From: Whalleya microplaca
Lineage: Eukaryota > Ascomycota > Sordariomycetes > Xylariales > Xylariaceae
DNA length: 64,000 bases
Assembly: GCA_022497155.1 (NCBI GenBank)
Contig: MU385710.1
Coordinates: 1,054,001-1,118,000 of the forward strand
Direction: 5' to 3'
Below, piece by piece: positions 45,604 to 55,486 of the stretch (position 1 is the first letter of the stretch; the number at the start of each line of letters is the position of its first letter). The position numbers were made by a program, and so were the translations under genes. The notes under the pieces were generated by a model, which saw only the letters and a program-made list of their open reading frames with translations, was not told the DNA's origin and ran no database searches.

Positions 45604-45672
45604 ATGCCTTCCAACGGCAGCAACTACCATCCAGTCTCCCCTATGTCCACTAGGAACAGTTCTCTCTACTAA
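45604..45672 (+). promoter_or_regulatory. uORF 2 in the TIF5 leader (22 codons)
   Basis: ATG in the context TTAATGC. The peptide begins MPSNGSNYHPVSPMS and has a second in-frame ATG at codon 14. It ends TAA, 171 nt before the TIF5 start. Its protein-like composition makes it the best candidate for a conserved uORF. Confidence 0.5.
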
Positions 45673-45720
45673 CCTGGCTTGTCCCGTCTTCTTCTGCCTC
45701 TCTCCGCCACTTACCTACGA

Positions 45721-45732
45721 ATGAGTAATTAA
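45721..45732 (+). promoter_or_regulatory. uORF 3 in the TIF5 leader (3 codons)
   Basis: ATG AGT AAT TAA in the favourable context CGAATGA, 111 nt upstream of the TIF5 start. Such minimal uORFs allow efficient re-initiation. Confidence 0.45.
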
Positions 45733-45843
45733 ATATTCCCGTGCCGTACTCCGTACCGAGGAATTCCATTCACAGCACCGATCCGCACACAAAAGGACCC
45801 TATCTCAGCTTCCTTAGCCAAACCCAATACCAATACCGCAAAG

Positions 45844-47202
45844 ATGGCGCTCGTCAACGTCCGTCGCGATGTCACCGATGCCTTCTATCGCTACAAGATG
45901 GAAAGGATCCAAACTAAGATCGAAGGCAAAGGCAACGGAATCAAGACCGTTGTCGTTAACCTGAGCAGCGTCGCTGCCTCTCTTGCCCGCCCCGGATCCT
46001 ATGTCATCAAGTACTTCGGCTTTGAGCTTGGTGCTCAAACCAACATTGACCCCCCTGATGATCGCTGGATCATCAACGGTGCCCATGATGCTCCGAAGCT
46101 GCAGGACCTCCTTGATGGCTTCATCAACAAGTTCGTTCTCTGCAAGAAATGCAAGAACCCCGAGACCGATGTTGTCATCAAGGACGGTCACATCGTGCTA
46201 GACTGCAAGGCTTGCGGTCAGCGCACCGACGTGGATCTCCGTCTGAAGCTTAGCGGTTTCATCCTGAAGAACCAGCCCAAGAAGGGAGGCAAGAAGGACA
46301 AAGCCGAACGCAAGGCTGCCCGCAAGGCCAAGCAGCAGGCCCAGCAGAATGGCAACAAAGAGAACGGTCACGGAAGCGGTGCTGAGAATTCTGAGAACGG
46401 ATCCAACGGGAGCGGCGACAAGAACGAAGATGAAATCGATGCTGGCAGTGATGACGAATTCACTCGCAAGATCAATGCCGACGCTCAAGTCATTGACGCC
46501 CCAACTGAAGTCAAGGACGATGATTGGGCTGTCGACATGTCGGAGAAGGCTGTCAAGGCTCGTCAGAGCCAACTCCCGACTGAATTCCGCCAGAAGCTCG
46601 TTCTTGGAGCTGACGAAGAAGATGAAGATGGAGAAGGCGGTGGTCACACTGTCTACGATACCCTAGGGGACTGGATTCAAGAGGAGGCTACCAAGGCCGG
46701 TAGTATTAACAAGGTCGATGATCTGCAGGTTTATGTTAAAGCTAAAGAGCTGGGAATTGAAAGCAAGCACAAGACAGTCTTGGTTCTCGTCCAGACTCTT
46801 TTCGATCACAACGTGATCATGCAAATCCCCAAGCGTGCTGGGATGCTTAAGCGCGTATGTCTTTACTCCTCGACCAACTTTCCATACCTATGCTTGATAC
46901 TAACCACCCCTTAGATCGTTACCTCCGAGCGTCATGAAAAGGCTCTTCTCGGAGGCATCGAGCGTCTCCTGTCTGCCCAAGGCAAGGAGCACCCCGAGCT
47001 AATGACTAGCGAAAAGATCGTTGCTATCCTTCATCAGCTCTATGATAAGGATATTGTGAGCGAAGAGGTGGTGCAGAAGTGGGGCACCAGGGCCAGCAAG
47101 AAGTACGTCGATATCTCGACTTCCAAGAAGATCCGCCGTGCCGCGGAGCCCTTCCTCAAGTGGCTGGAGGAGGCCGAGGACGAGTCGTCGGAAGAGGAGT
47201 AG
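45844..47202 (+). CDS. tif5: Eukaryotic translation initiation factor 5 (GTPase-activating protein of eIF2)
   Basis: eIF5 stimulates GTP hydrolysis by eIF2 at start-codon recognition and bridges eIF2, eIF3c and eIF1. Exons 45844-46854 and 46915-47202 give 432 aa. Intron borders are GTATGT/TAG with a CTAAC branch site. The N-terminal GAP domain has [14 protein letters not shown], in which R16 corresponds to the catalytic arginine of yeast eIF5, and [11 protein letters not shown]. The zinc finger uses C100, C103, C121 and C124. A Lys-rich and acidic linker (about 145-235, [13 protein letters not shown]) follows. The C-terminal W2/HEAT domain ends in the aromatic/acidic box [16 protein letters not shown], which binds eIF2-beta. 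The start has the context AAGATGG. The assignment is certain. Confidence 0.98.
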
Positions 47203-48729
47203 AGAGGAGGCAAGTCTTGGTTAGTTGTGCCTGTTCACTTTGGCTTGACCCGTATTACGGCTCTCCGCCAATGTGATTTGATTTGATTCTACACTGGTTT
47301 TCGTTTTAATGCGCTTTTTCTCAGTCTCTCCACTTATTACTTGACCAAAAGTTTCTCTGCCATTGTTCCAATACTCTCTGCCGTCCGTGCCTTTGTATCA
47401 ATGCATGGGGTTAGTTACAGGCCAAATGAAAATGACGGGGGTCGGCTACACAAAACTTTGGTTTTTTACCCTTCTTCGTCTTGTACTGCATGCAGTTCAT
47501 ACATAGTCTAGTTCGCTCAATTGATCGCCACCATTCCACTCCCTAATTAGCTCAGGAAAATGGTCGTATTGAGATATATGTGTGTGATGTTAAGCTTAGT
47601 GATATAACTGGAGTCCGACAGTATAGACATGTCTATGGCTAGGCTATACATTGTCAAGTGTTACGCAAGTGTCTTTGACGTAGTTGGTCACGGGGATCTG
47701 AGTTTCTGGCAAGTGTAGAGTAATTGTCTTGGGCTTAATCCCGCAACTATCTAGTAAGAAGATCTCTCAGTTGCTATGGGCTGCTTAGTAATGCAACCAC
47801 AGAGTTCTGCACTTATAGCATTCCTCTCACTACCCAGTCGGAAGAGAGAGGAACCAACTTGATTAATATACACGATTTACCAGATACCTGTGCTTCACGT
47901 ACTTCATGTACTTTCCTGCTTCCGGTAATGTAGGGTACGAACTCCTACTTTTAATAATTATCTATACCACATACACTGCTAACCTAGTTCCTAGCAATGC
48001 TATAAACTCAGCTGTATGAGCTGGAGTGCTATATACTACCTATACATCCAGGGCATCGTACCTAATAGCGGGTTGGTTTCGTAAGTATAATTGGATACTT
48101 TGGACTACTGTCCCGCAGAGTTTAGAGTAGTCATCGATGGATAGTTTAGGTAATTGAGTCTGCCCCTATCGAATCTGTTACGTTCCTTGTAGGCAAGAGT
48201 TCTCAGAGGGCACTAGGGTTTATAGTGCATATTTTTTTCTTATATACTTATATAGACCACGGTAGTTCTTACGTATGATGCGGTATTTCTCCTAAGGCCT
48301 TTATCTTAAAGGCCTTGTTAATTTTCTAGTCTGACTATATATGTGGACATCACATTGAGAGACTAGGTTCACGAAAAAAGGGGGCATGACATATGGGAAA
48401 ACAGAAGTCATATAGGTTAGCTAGCTCTCACTACCTATCATTAGACTAAAGATTATTCTTCTTCGTAGAATTCAACGCAAATAATAAAAGCACCCCATCC
48501 CATGCCTACAGAGCAAGCCGTGCCGCGAGCTATTATCATGCTTGTACATATGTACGCAAGGCAGCCTAGGGAGGATTCACACAACCTCCCCACCGCCGAT
48601 GAGGCACGCTGCTCTTCCGGCCCAAATAAGGGGCACCCCGAGCGACAGGGAGAAGAGAAGGCCATGAGCTAGCTGAAATTCGGAGCGAGCGTCCTAGGAT
48701 CTCAGCGAACTCAGACTCAACAGAGAGTC
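47203..48729. other. Intergenic, AT-rich
   Basis: This is the region between the convergent TIF5 and the 1031-aa gene. From about 47.5 to 48.4 kb it is AT-rich with many stops and CCTAGT/CTAGG motifs. The inverted pair AAGGCCTTTATCTTAAAGGCCTT is at 48294-48316. No gene is supported. Confidence 0.55.
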
Positions 48730-51700
48730 CTACCATCCGGAGCCGCCGTCCTTGCCCAACTCCTTCTCCTCCTTGTCGAAGAAGCCGCCCGAGCTCTGCG
48801 CCGCGCCCGCGTCGCCCCAGCTCTTGTCGCCTACACCTCCATCGTCATCACCACCACGATTACGGCGAGCGCCACGGCCACGGTTGCCGCGAGAGGAGGG
48901 ACCGGCCTTCTTGTCGTCGCTGTCGCCCCAATCGTCTCCGCCCTCGGCGGATGCGGCGACGCTGGCCTTCGCCTTGCCCTTGCCCTTGTCCTTGGTGCGG
49001 GATCCGGAGGGCATGCCGACGTTGTCGTCGGGGCCTGCCTGCGACGAGGGGGAGAGCGAGCGCGTGGGGCTCACCCAGCCGCCGGGCACCGAGGTCGTGG
49101 AGTCGTTGTTTGGCAGGTGGCGGTGGCGTGGCGGCGGCGGTGGGGAGCCAGTCGGGGAGCTGGTCTTCCTCTTACTATGCTTCCTCTTGTCGTTCTTATC
49201 GTTCTTATGGCTCTTCTCGCTCTTCTCGTTCCTCTCGCCCTTCTCGACCTTCTCGGCCTTCTCGCTCTTCTCGCTCTTCTCGCTCTTATCACCCTTCTCA
49301 CCCTTCTCACCCTTCTCGTTTCTGTCCTTCTTGTCGTTCTTGGTGTCCTTGGTGTCCTTGGTGCCGTTGTTATTGTTATTGTCGGTGGTGTTGGAGGAGT
49401 TGCTTTTGTTATTATCGGTGTTGTTGGAGGTCGAGTTGCTCGCGGTCGATTTGGGAGGACTGGGTTCTTTGTTGCTCTCCGTTCCCCAGTATCCCGTAGG
49501 CAAGTTGTCATTAGGCCATGCTCCACCGTTGGTATCGGTGTTGGTGTTGGTGTTATTTTTGTTGAAGTTATCCCAATCGATACTGCCGGCATCTGCGTTG
49601 GTGTTGGTGTCCATGCCTATATCAGCGAAATCATCGCCCGGGGGATCTGGAATATCATTGCTAGTCCAATCCAAGCCAGTCCAGTCGAGGCCACCCGACT
49701 TCTTGTTGTTGGCTTTATAGTCCGAGCCTTCATTGCTGCCCTGTGCCAAGTTCACAGGCTCCTCGTCTCTCTTTCTGCTTTCCTGTGCTTTCGGCGGGCT
49801 AGGCGACTTGCTACCGCGCCCCCAACTGGAAGCATCGCGTCCCCAACTAGAAGCATCGCCCTGAGCAATGCCATTCAAGTTAACGGGACTGGATTCCTTG
49901 CTCCCGCTCCGGTTGCTATTGGTGATGCTGTTGCTGTTTCGCTCCTCTCTAGCCTTCGCCGCTGCATTGTCCCGCGCCATGGTCTCCCCCATGGTCTCCC
50001 GAAGGGACCGGGAGAGATCGGTTATATCAAATGGGTCGGCTTTGTCTCGGTTGTTACGACCGCTGCTGCTGTAATCGCTCTTGTGGCGGTGGCTGCTCTT
50101 CCTTGGCTCGTACTGGCGCTTCTTCTCGGGGCTGATCTCGATAGACGGCATGACGTTCGATTCCCCACCGCGATCGCTGGTCGAAGCGGCTGGCTTGGGT
50201 GTCGGCGACTCGCGTTGCTTGAACATCTCATCCCATTTCTTCGGGTCGTAGCCAGCTGTGTAGTCGGGCACCGGAGAAGATTTCTGATCAGGTTCTTTGC
50301 CGATGGTGGTTGAGCCCCAGCCCTGGAACCACGGGTTTTCCTCCGGCGCACGCTCAGGGGCCGGGGCCGGAGCAGGGGGAGAAGGAAACGACTTGGGTGG
50401 CACGTGCGGAGGTGCTGGCTGTCCGGCCACAGTCGGGAAGCCGTTATAGTACGGGTTCCAGGGCGGATGAGGTGTACCGACAGGCAAGGGTTGGCTGTAG
50501 ACACGCTTGGGATATAGGCCTCCGTATGGGTTGCCGTACGCGGGTCCGTGGTACACGCGCATGATGCCATTTTCGTGGTCGAAAAAGGCGTTGGGGCGAG
50601 GGTCTTCGTTATCCTCGACGGCATGCTCGACCTGCATTACGCGAGAGCGAGGAGGTAGCAGAAAGTTGCCTTGGCGCATCGAGGGCGGTGGATGATGAGG
50701 CAGATATCCATCCTTCATTTTCAGCTCCTTCAATCGAGCCATGGCCGCCTCAAAACTGTGTTCATCCGTAGGCTTTTCTTCCACAACTTTTTTCTCTGCC
50801 TGGACCACCCGCTGATTCCCACTTGGCTGCCTTGCTTTGGCTTGTCCTCGCTTCTTTCCTCGTTTAGCCTTGGCATTCTTGCTCCTTTTAGACCTGAGCC
50901 GAACTTCTACTTCACTGTCGGTTTGGTCTTCAGTCTCAGCCTCAGTAGTGTCAGCTTCGGACTCAGATTCAGACTCATCCTCGGACTCAGCCTCGGACTC
51001 AGTATCGCTCTCGGTATCGCTCTCAGCTCCAGACTCGGTAGCATCGGTGGCATCGACCTCACTATCAGATCTTGGTTTTCTCTTATTGTGCTTCTTGCGC
51101 ACAATGACTTTCGTCTTGCCCTGTCTTTTCCGGTTTTCCCTTTCAGACTCGGACTCAGTTTCCGTGGCATCAGTCGTTTGAGTGCCAGCGTCGGTACCAG
51201 TGTCGGTACCAGTGTCAGCACCAGTGTCAGTGTCAGTGTCAGTGTCGGACACCCGCCTGCCCTTCTTGCCCTTTGCTCTGCGTTTGCGTCTGCTCGAATT
51301 CACTCGGGATTTGGCGAGCTCTGCTTGCCTAGCTTTCTTTGCCTTATGCTTGGCATGAACGTGCTTGGCATGAACGACAGCAGCAACAGTATCATTGTCG
51401 GTGTCTTCGGAAGACTCAGCGTTCTGCTTTTGTCTCCTCTTAATCTTGACCTGATTTGCCTTCTTCAGTCTCCTCCTTGCTCTGATGCAACTGGTGCAGG
51501 GACAATCCCGAGACACTTCTTCGTCTGTGGTTTCTTCATCTTCACTGCTTTCATCGTCTGTACTGACCTCAGATTCCGAACTAGATGGAAGATGCCTCAA
51601 AGACACCTCATTTGCCAACTGAGTGGCATCTTCTGCGAATCGCACACTCCTGCCTTTGGCCCGATTGGCCCGACCAGTTCTGGGATATGTGACCTTCAGG

Positions 51701-51825
51701 ATGTCGGAATTAGATTCGTCGTCGGTCTCAAGCTCTAAGTTGAACACTGGCCGGGATTTCTTAGGCTTTGGTCTATAGACCACATTTCGGCCGACCATCC
51801 ACTCAGCAAAAGAATGCGGCGGCAT
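48730..51825 (-). CDS. Large disordered, repeat-rich fungal protein with WG/GW motifs, function unknown
   Basis: A single exon of 1031 aa. The start MPPHSFAEWMVGR (51825) is chosen because the open frame upstream reads like leader and the conserved-looking head begins here. Order: head with VYRPKPKKSRPVFNLELE; a CPCTSC cysteine motif near 115; Lys/Arg-rich clusters; a TDTDTDTG/SESE acidic repeat (about 190-300); a Pro-rich middle with PNAFFDHENGIMRVYHGP and NPWFQGWGS; DASSWGR twice in tandem; LDWT twice; an Asn-rich tract; EKGEKGEKSEKSEK repeats; and an RGNRGRGARRNRGG patch before the end, GGSGW. At least eight Trp sit next to Gly. No folded domain is recognised. Basic, acidic and RGG segments suggest nucleic-acid or chromatin association, as inference. 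Confidence 0.85.
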   Translation of the reverse strand: MPPHSFAEWMVGRNVVYRPKPKKSRPVFNLELETDDESNSDILKVTYPRTGRANRAKGRSVRFAEDATQLANEVSLRHLPSSSESEVSTDDESSEDEETTDEEVSRDCPCTSCIRARRRLKKANQVKIKRRQKQNAESSEDTDNDTVAAVVHAKHVHAKHKAKKARQAELAKSRVNSSRRKRRAKGKKGRRVSDTDTDTDTGADTGTDTGTDAGTQTTDATETESESERENRKRQGKTKVIVRKKHNKRKPRSDSEVDATDATESGAESDTESDTESEAESEDESESESEADTTEAETEDQTDSEVEVRLRSKRSKNAKAKRGKKRGQAKARQPSGNQRVVQAEKKVVEEKPTDEHSFEAAMARLKELKMKDGYLPHHPPPSMRQGNFLLPPRSRVMQVEHAVEDNEDPRPNAFFDHENGIMRVYHGPAYGNPYGGLYPKRVYSQPLPVGTPHPPWNPYYNGFPTVAGQPAPPHVPPKSFPSPPAPAPAPERAPEENPWFQGWGSTTIGKEPDQKSSPVPDYTAGYDPKKWDEMFKQRESPTPKPAASTSDRGGESNVMPSIEISPEKKRQYEPRKSSHRHKSDYSSSGRNNRDKADPFDITDLSRSLRETMGETMARDNAAAKAREERNSNSITNSNRSGSKESSPVNLNGIAQGDASSWGRDASSWGRGSKSPSPPKAQESRKRDEEPVNLAQGSNEGSDYKANNKKSGGLDWTGLDWTSNDIPDPPGDDFADIGMDTNTNADAGSIDWDNFNKNNTNTNTDTNGGAWPNDNLPTGYWGTESNKEPSPPKSTASNSTSNNTDNNKSNSSNTTDNNNNNGTKDTKDTKNDKKDRNEKGEKGEKGDKSEKSEKSEKAEKVEKGERNEKSEKSHKNDKNDKRKHSKRKTSSPTGSPPPPPRHRHLPNNDSTTSVPGGWVSPTRSLSPSSQAGPDDNVGMPSGSRTKDKGKGKAKASVAASAEGGDDWGDSDDKKAGPSSRGNRGRGARRNRGGDDDGGVGDKSWGDAGAAQSSGGFFDKEEKELGKDGGSGW

Positions 51826-51948
51826 CGTGAAGCTGTTGCAATCTCGTTGACTAGAGTGAAACGTGCACAGCAACCAAGTACAGGCAACCTCAAGTAGATG
51901 GGACTTTAATGACCAGACACGAGGAAGCAGGTGTTGTAGGACAAATAA

Positions 51949-52123
51949 GTGCAAAGTGGTGCGTAAGAATGAAGGTGAAAAGGTTTTGGGGATCGAATTA
52001 CAATGTGAGATATCGGGAAGATTTTGTAGGCAAAGGTGCAAAGTGGTGCTTAAGAATGAAGGTGAAAGGTTTCGGGGATCGAATTACAATAGTGAATTAT
52101 CGGGAAAAGTTTGTAGGCAAACG
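51949..52123. repeat. Tandem duplication, two units of about 87 nt
   Basis: Units 51949-52035 and 52036-52122 share long identical runs (GCAAAGTGGTGC, AAGAATGAAGGTGAAA, GGGGATCGAATTACAAT, TTTGTAGGCAAA) with few substitutions and 1-2 nt indels. It lies about 120-300 nt upstream of the start codon of the 1031-aa protein. Confidence 0.92.
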
Positions 52124-52157
52124 TGAAATTGGGGTGCTGTTGCCTGGGTGAGAGGAA

Positions 52158-52210
52158 TAGGTGTTCGAGGCAACAGGTGAATGTAGGTGTTCCGAGGCAA
52201 CAGGTGAATG
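52158..52210. repeat. Tandem duplication, two units of 26-27 nt
   Basis: TAGGTGTTCGAGGCAACAGG plus TGAATG is followed by the same unit with one extra C, then by the start of a third copy (TAGGTTGTTG). It sits directly distal to the 87-nt repeat. Confidence 0.9.
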
Positions 52211-52516
52211 TAGGTTGTTGCTGGAGGAATTCGGTACATGTACATGTATTGTCCTAACTGTGTCAAATTGGGGCAGGTACATGTAGATACGTAGATTCGT
52301 GGATTCCTCGATAGCTCTGTCTATCGATATAAATGATGAGTCAATAGGTGTACCTTGGAAGGTGTCTGAAATGGGTAGGCAGGAAGGTGGCATGGGCTAA
52401 GTACCTATATAATATCAATCTTCTTACTGATATGACTCGTCCTCCAATGGCCGTTCACCTATAACTGCCAACAGAAAGATCTTATCCCAGAAATATGTGC
52501 ATGTGGTTGCAGTACC

Positions 52517-53341
52517 TTATAGGTTCGCCTTTTCCTTCAGCTCTATCTCCTTCCACCTCTTATTGATGTTGACGTTCTGCCAGTATACCCAAGCTCCTGC
52601 AGCCACGCCTAGTGGAGGGACAAGAAGGCAGATCCAATTCCACCATGGGGGACTGCTTGCCCTGATTTCTCGCAGGGACGCGTCTATCTTGGCCTTCAAC
52701 TCCTCCCTTGAGCCATCATTCCATATCACTACCCCCTTTCCTTCCCCTCTTGCCTCGCACCTCTTCGCCTTCAACCTTACGTCTGCCTGACTTATAACAC
52801 GATTCTGGGCATCTTCCCGACTCAGGTGAGGATCACGCTCCATAAGCCTCTGCATTTGTATCGCGGGGTCCTTGACGGCCACCACCATCACTACCCCGGA
52901 TAGTTTATCCCAGCCGCTCTCAAACAGCAACGGGACATCCAGCACCACAGCCCAATGGCCTCTAGCATAGGATTTGAGGATAGCCTTATAAACTCCCTTC
53001 CTCACCTCAGGATGCACGATGCCGTTCAAGACACCTCGGGCCTTCTTCCGCTCCTCGCTGTTCCCAAACACACGCTTGCCCAGAGCAGGCCTGTTTAGTG
53101 GTCTCCCCTTGCCATCGAGCCCATCCTCTGGCATATCCTCAGAGATAGGGACCAGCAGGTCTGGCGTTGTAGGGCCGAAGTACTTCACAATCGCATTGTA
53201 ACCCCTGGTTCCAGGCTCGACAACCTTGCGTGCCAGGATGTCGGTATCGATGATGGGTAGCGAGTGTGGTGGGGAGGCAAGGATAGATGACACTGTGGAC
53301 TTGCCCGTGGCTATAGAGCCGGTCAGTCCTATGAACAACAT
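52517..53341 (-). CDS. cab5: Dephospho-CoA kinase (CoaE/CAB5)
   Basis: Phosphorylates dephospho-CoA on the ribose 3'-OH, the last step of CoA synthesis. Intronless, 274 aa, beginning MLFIGLTGSIATGKST with the P-loop GSIATGKS at 8-15. Then come IIDTDILAR (the DxD element of the family), GKRVFGNSEERK, LNGIVHPEVR, VVLDVPLLFESGWD and the lid segment LMERDPHLSREDAQNRVISQ. After the kinase core (to about 225) there is a hydrophobic helix, WNWICLLVPPLGVAAGAWVYW (about 235-256), with a short basic end. That fits a tail anchor as in the yeast enzyme. The gene is divergent from ADE5,7 across 394 nt. The assignment is secure. Confidence 0.96.
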   Translation of the reverse strand: MLFIGLTGSIATGKSTVSSILASPPHSLPIIDTDILARKVVEPGTRGYNAIVKYFGPTTPDLLVPISEDMPEDGLDGKGRPLNRPALGKRVFGNSEERKKARGVLNGIVHPEVRKGVYKAILKSYARGHWAVVLDVPLLFESGWDKLSGVVMVVAVKDPAIQMQRLMERDPHLSREDAQNRVISQADVRLKAKRCEARGEGKGVVIWNDGSREELKAKIDASLREIRASSPPWWNWICLLVPPLGVAAGAWVYWQNVNINKRWKEIELKEKANL

Positions 53342-53735
53342 ATTTATGGTGTTTTCTGGTTATGAAATAAGCCTTCTGCGATCTTGTTTCAGTGATGATT
53401 GATCTGATATATACATAGGTATCAGGAAGCTACATGGACTGATGTTGGCCTGATGGGTTGACAGGGGCCCCTAAATTAGCCGCATGGCTTATCACCTTAT
53501 CTGGCGGCATCTTTGTGGGGCTATAGCAAGCCCCTCAGCAGTCCCCCTGTCGCGTCTGGCACACAGAATTGCGGGGGAGGGGTCACATTGTACAGGGAGG
53601 GGCATTTTCGCGCAGTTGAACACAAATTTTTTACTTCGTAGCTTAGGACTTCAGACCGAGGTCGTTTACATTAGCAAGTAGGTTGGTTCTCTAATTGACA
53701 CAATTGAATCAACTTCTTCAGCTACTGTGTCCACC
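53342..53735. promoter_or_regulatory. Shared divergent promoter of CAB5 and ADE5,7
   Basis: 394 nt separate the two divergent start codons, so both core promoters must lie here. CCCCTCAGCAGTCCCCC and GGGGGAGGGGTC patches occur near 53531-53583. I cannot assign a specific factor. The leader next to ADE5,7 ends in CCACCATGG. Confidence 0.6.
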
Positions 53736-55454
53736 ATGGGTATCGAATATCCGCTTCGTGTCCTGCTCATTGGCAATGGAGGGAGAGAGCACGCAATTGC
53801 CTGGAAACTCAGCCAGTCTCCTTTAGTAGAGTCGATTATAACAGTGCCAGGGAACGGAGGGACCGCGACTTGTCCGAAGACCACGAACAACACCTCGGTC
53901 TCGGCCGAAGACTTCCCCGGTCTTCTCGAGCTTGCACGGAAGAACAATGTCAACTACGTGGTCCCTGGTCCGGAGGCACCCCTTGTCGCCGGCGCCGTCG
54001 ACTTCTTCGAGAATGCGGGTATCAAGAGCTTCGGCCCGTCAAAGAAGGCAGCGCAGATGGAGGGCAGCAAGACTTTCTCGAAGGACTTCATGAAGAAGCA
54101 CAACATCCCCACAGCAGAATACGAGAACTTCTCCGATTACGACAAAGCCCGAGAATACCTCGATCGCGTGCAACACGATGTGGTGATCAAGGCTAGTGGA
54201 CTGGCGGCTGGCAAGGGTGTTATAATACCTACATCAAAAGAGGAAGCACACCAGGCGCTCAAGGATATCATGCAAAATAAGGAATTTGGCTCTGCAGGAG
54301 ATGAGGTTGTCATTGAGGAGTTCTTGACGGGTGATGAATTGAGTGTGTTGACCTTCAGCGATGGCTACACGATAAAATCTCTTCCTCCGGCCCAGGATCA
54401 CAAGAGAATAGGAGAAGGAGACACCGGATTGAACACAGGAGGCATGGGATGCTATGCGCCGACGAATATTGCCACCCCGGATCTTGTCGCGAAAATCGAC
54501 CGAGATATCATCCAGCCAACCATCGACGGCATGCGCAAGGATGAGATGCCCTTCGTTGGCGTGCTCTTCACTGGACTCATGATTACCTCCACCGGCCCCA
54601 AGGTACTCGAGTACAATGTCCGCTTCGGTGATCCAGAGACACAAACCGTCTTACCGTTATTATCGGAGGATACAGACTTAGCCAAGGTCATGGTAGCCTG
54701 TTCAGAGCGGTACCTCGACAGCGTTCTGATCAAAGTCGAACCCAGCTTCAGCGCAACCGTTGTCGTCGCTGCGGGCGGGTATCCAGAATCCTATGCCAAA
54801 GGCGACGAGATGAGCGTACAATCTCCTCCCGCAGGCATAAACATCTTCCACGCCGGCACGAAACTCGTAAACGACAAGCTCCTGACCGCAGGCGGTCGCG
54901 TCATAGCCGCCAGCGCCACGGCAGCCGAGAGTCTCCGCGCCGCCGTCGACAAGGCCTACGAGGGCGTGAAGCTGATCCAGTTCAGCAAGATGTACCACCG
55001 GCGCGACATCGCGCACCGCGCCTTCAAGCCCACGGACGACACCAAGGAGGCCCTGACCTACGCACAAGCCGGCGTCAGCATCGACGCCGGAAACCAGCTC
55101 GTCGAGCGCATCCGCGCCGCCGTGCGCTCGACCGCGCGCCCCGGCGCCGACGCCGAGATCGGCGGCTTCGGCGGCGAGGTCGACCTCGCGCGCGCCGGCT
55201 TCCCCTCCTCCGCCCCCATCCTCGTCGGCGCCATCGACGGCGTGGGCACCAAACTCATGGTCGCGCAGGCGACGGGCGACCACAGCACGGTGGGCATCGA
55301 CCTGGTGGCGATGAACGTCAACGACCTCGTGGTCCAGGGCGCCGAGCCCGTCATGTTCCTCGACTACTTCGGCTGCAGCCGGCTGGACTCGGCGGTCGCC
55401 GCGAGCTTCGTCGAGGGCATCGCGGCGGGCTGCCGCGCCGCGGGATGCGCCCTC

Positions 55455-55486
<32 letters not shown>

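Larger units (their letters stand above)
51826..52516. other. Promoter/leader of the 1031-aa gene and 3' region of the dephospho-CoA kinase
   Basis: It is dominated by two tandem duplications listed separately. Both neighbouring genes are on the minus strand, so this is a head-to-tail spacer. Confidence 0.65.

Noticed and set aside
48752..50313. Long plus-strand open frames (322 and 398 codons) opposite the 1031-aa gene
   Set aside because: They are Leu/Ser/Val-rich reflections of the Lys/Glu/Asp repeat codons on the minus strand, and neither has a domain.
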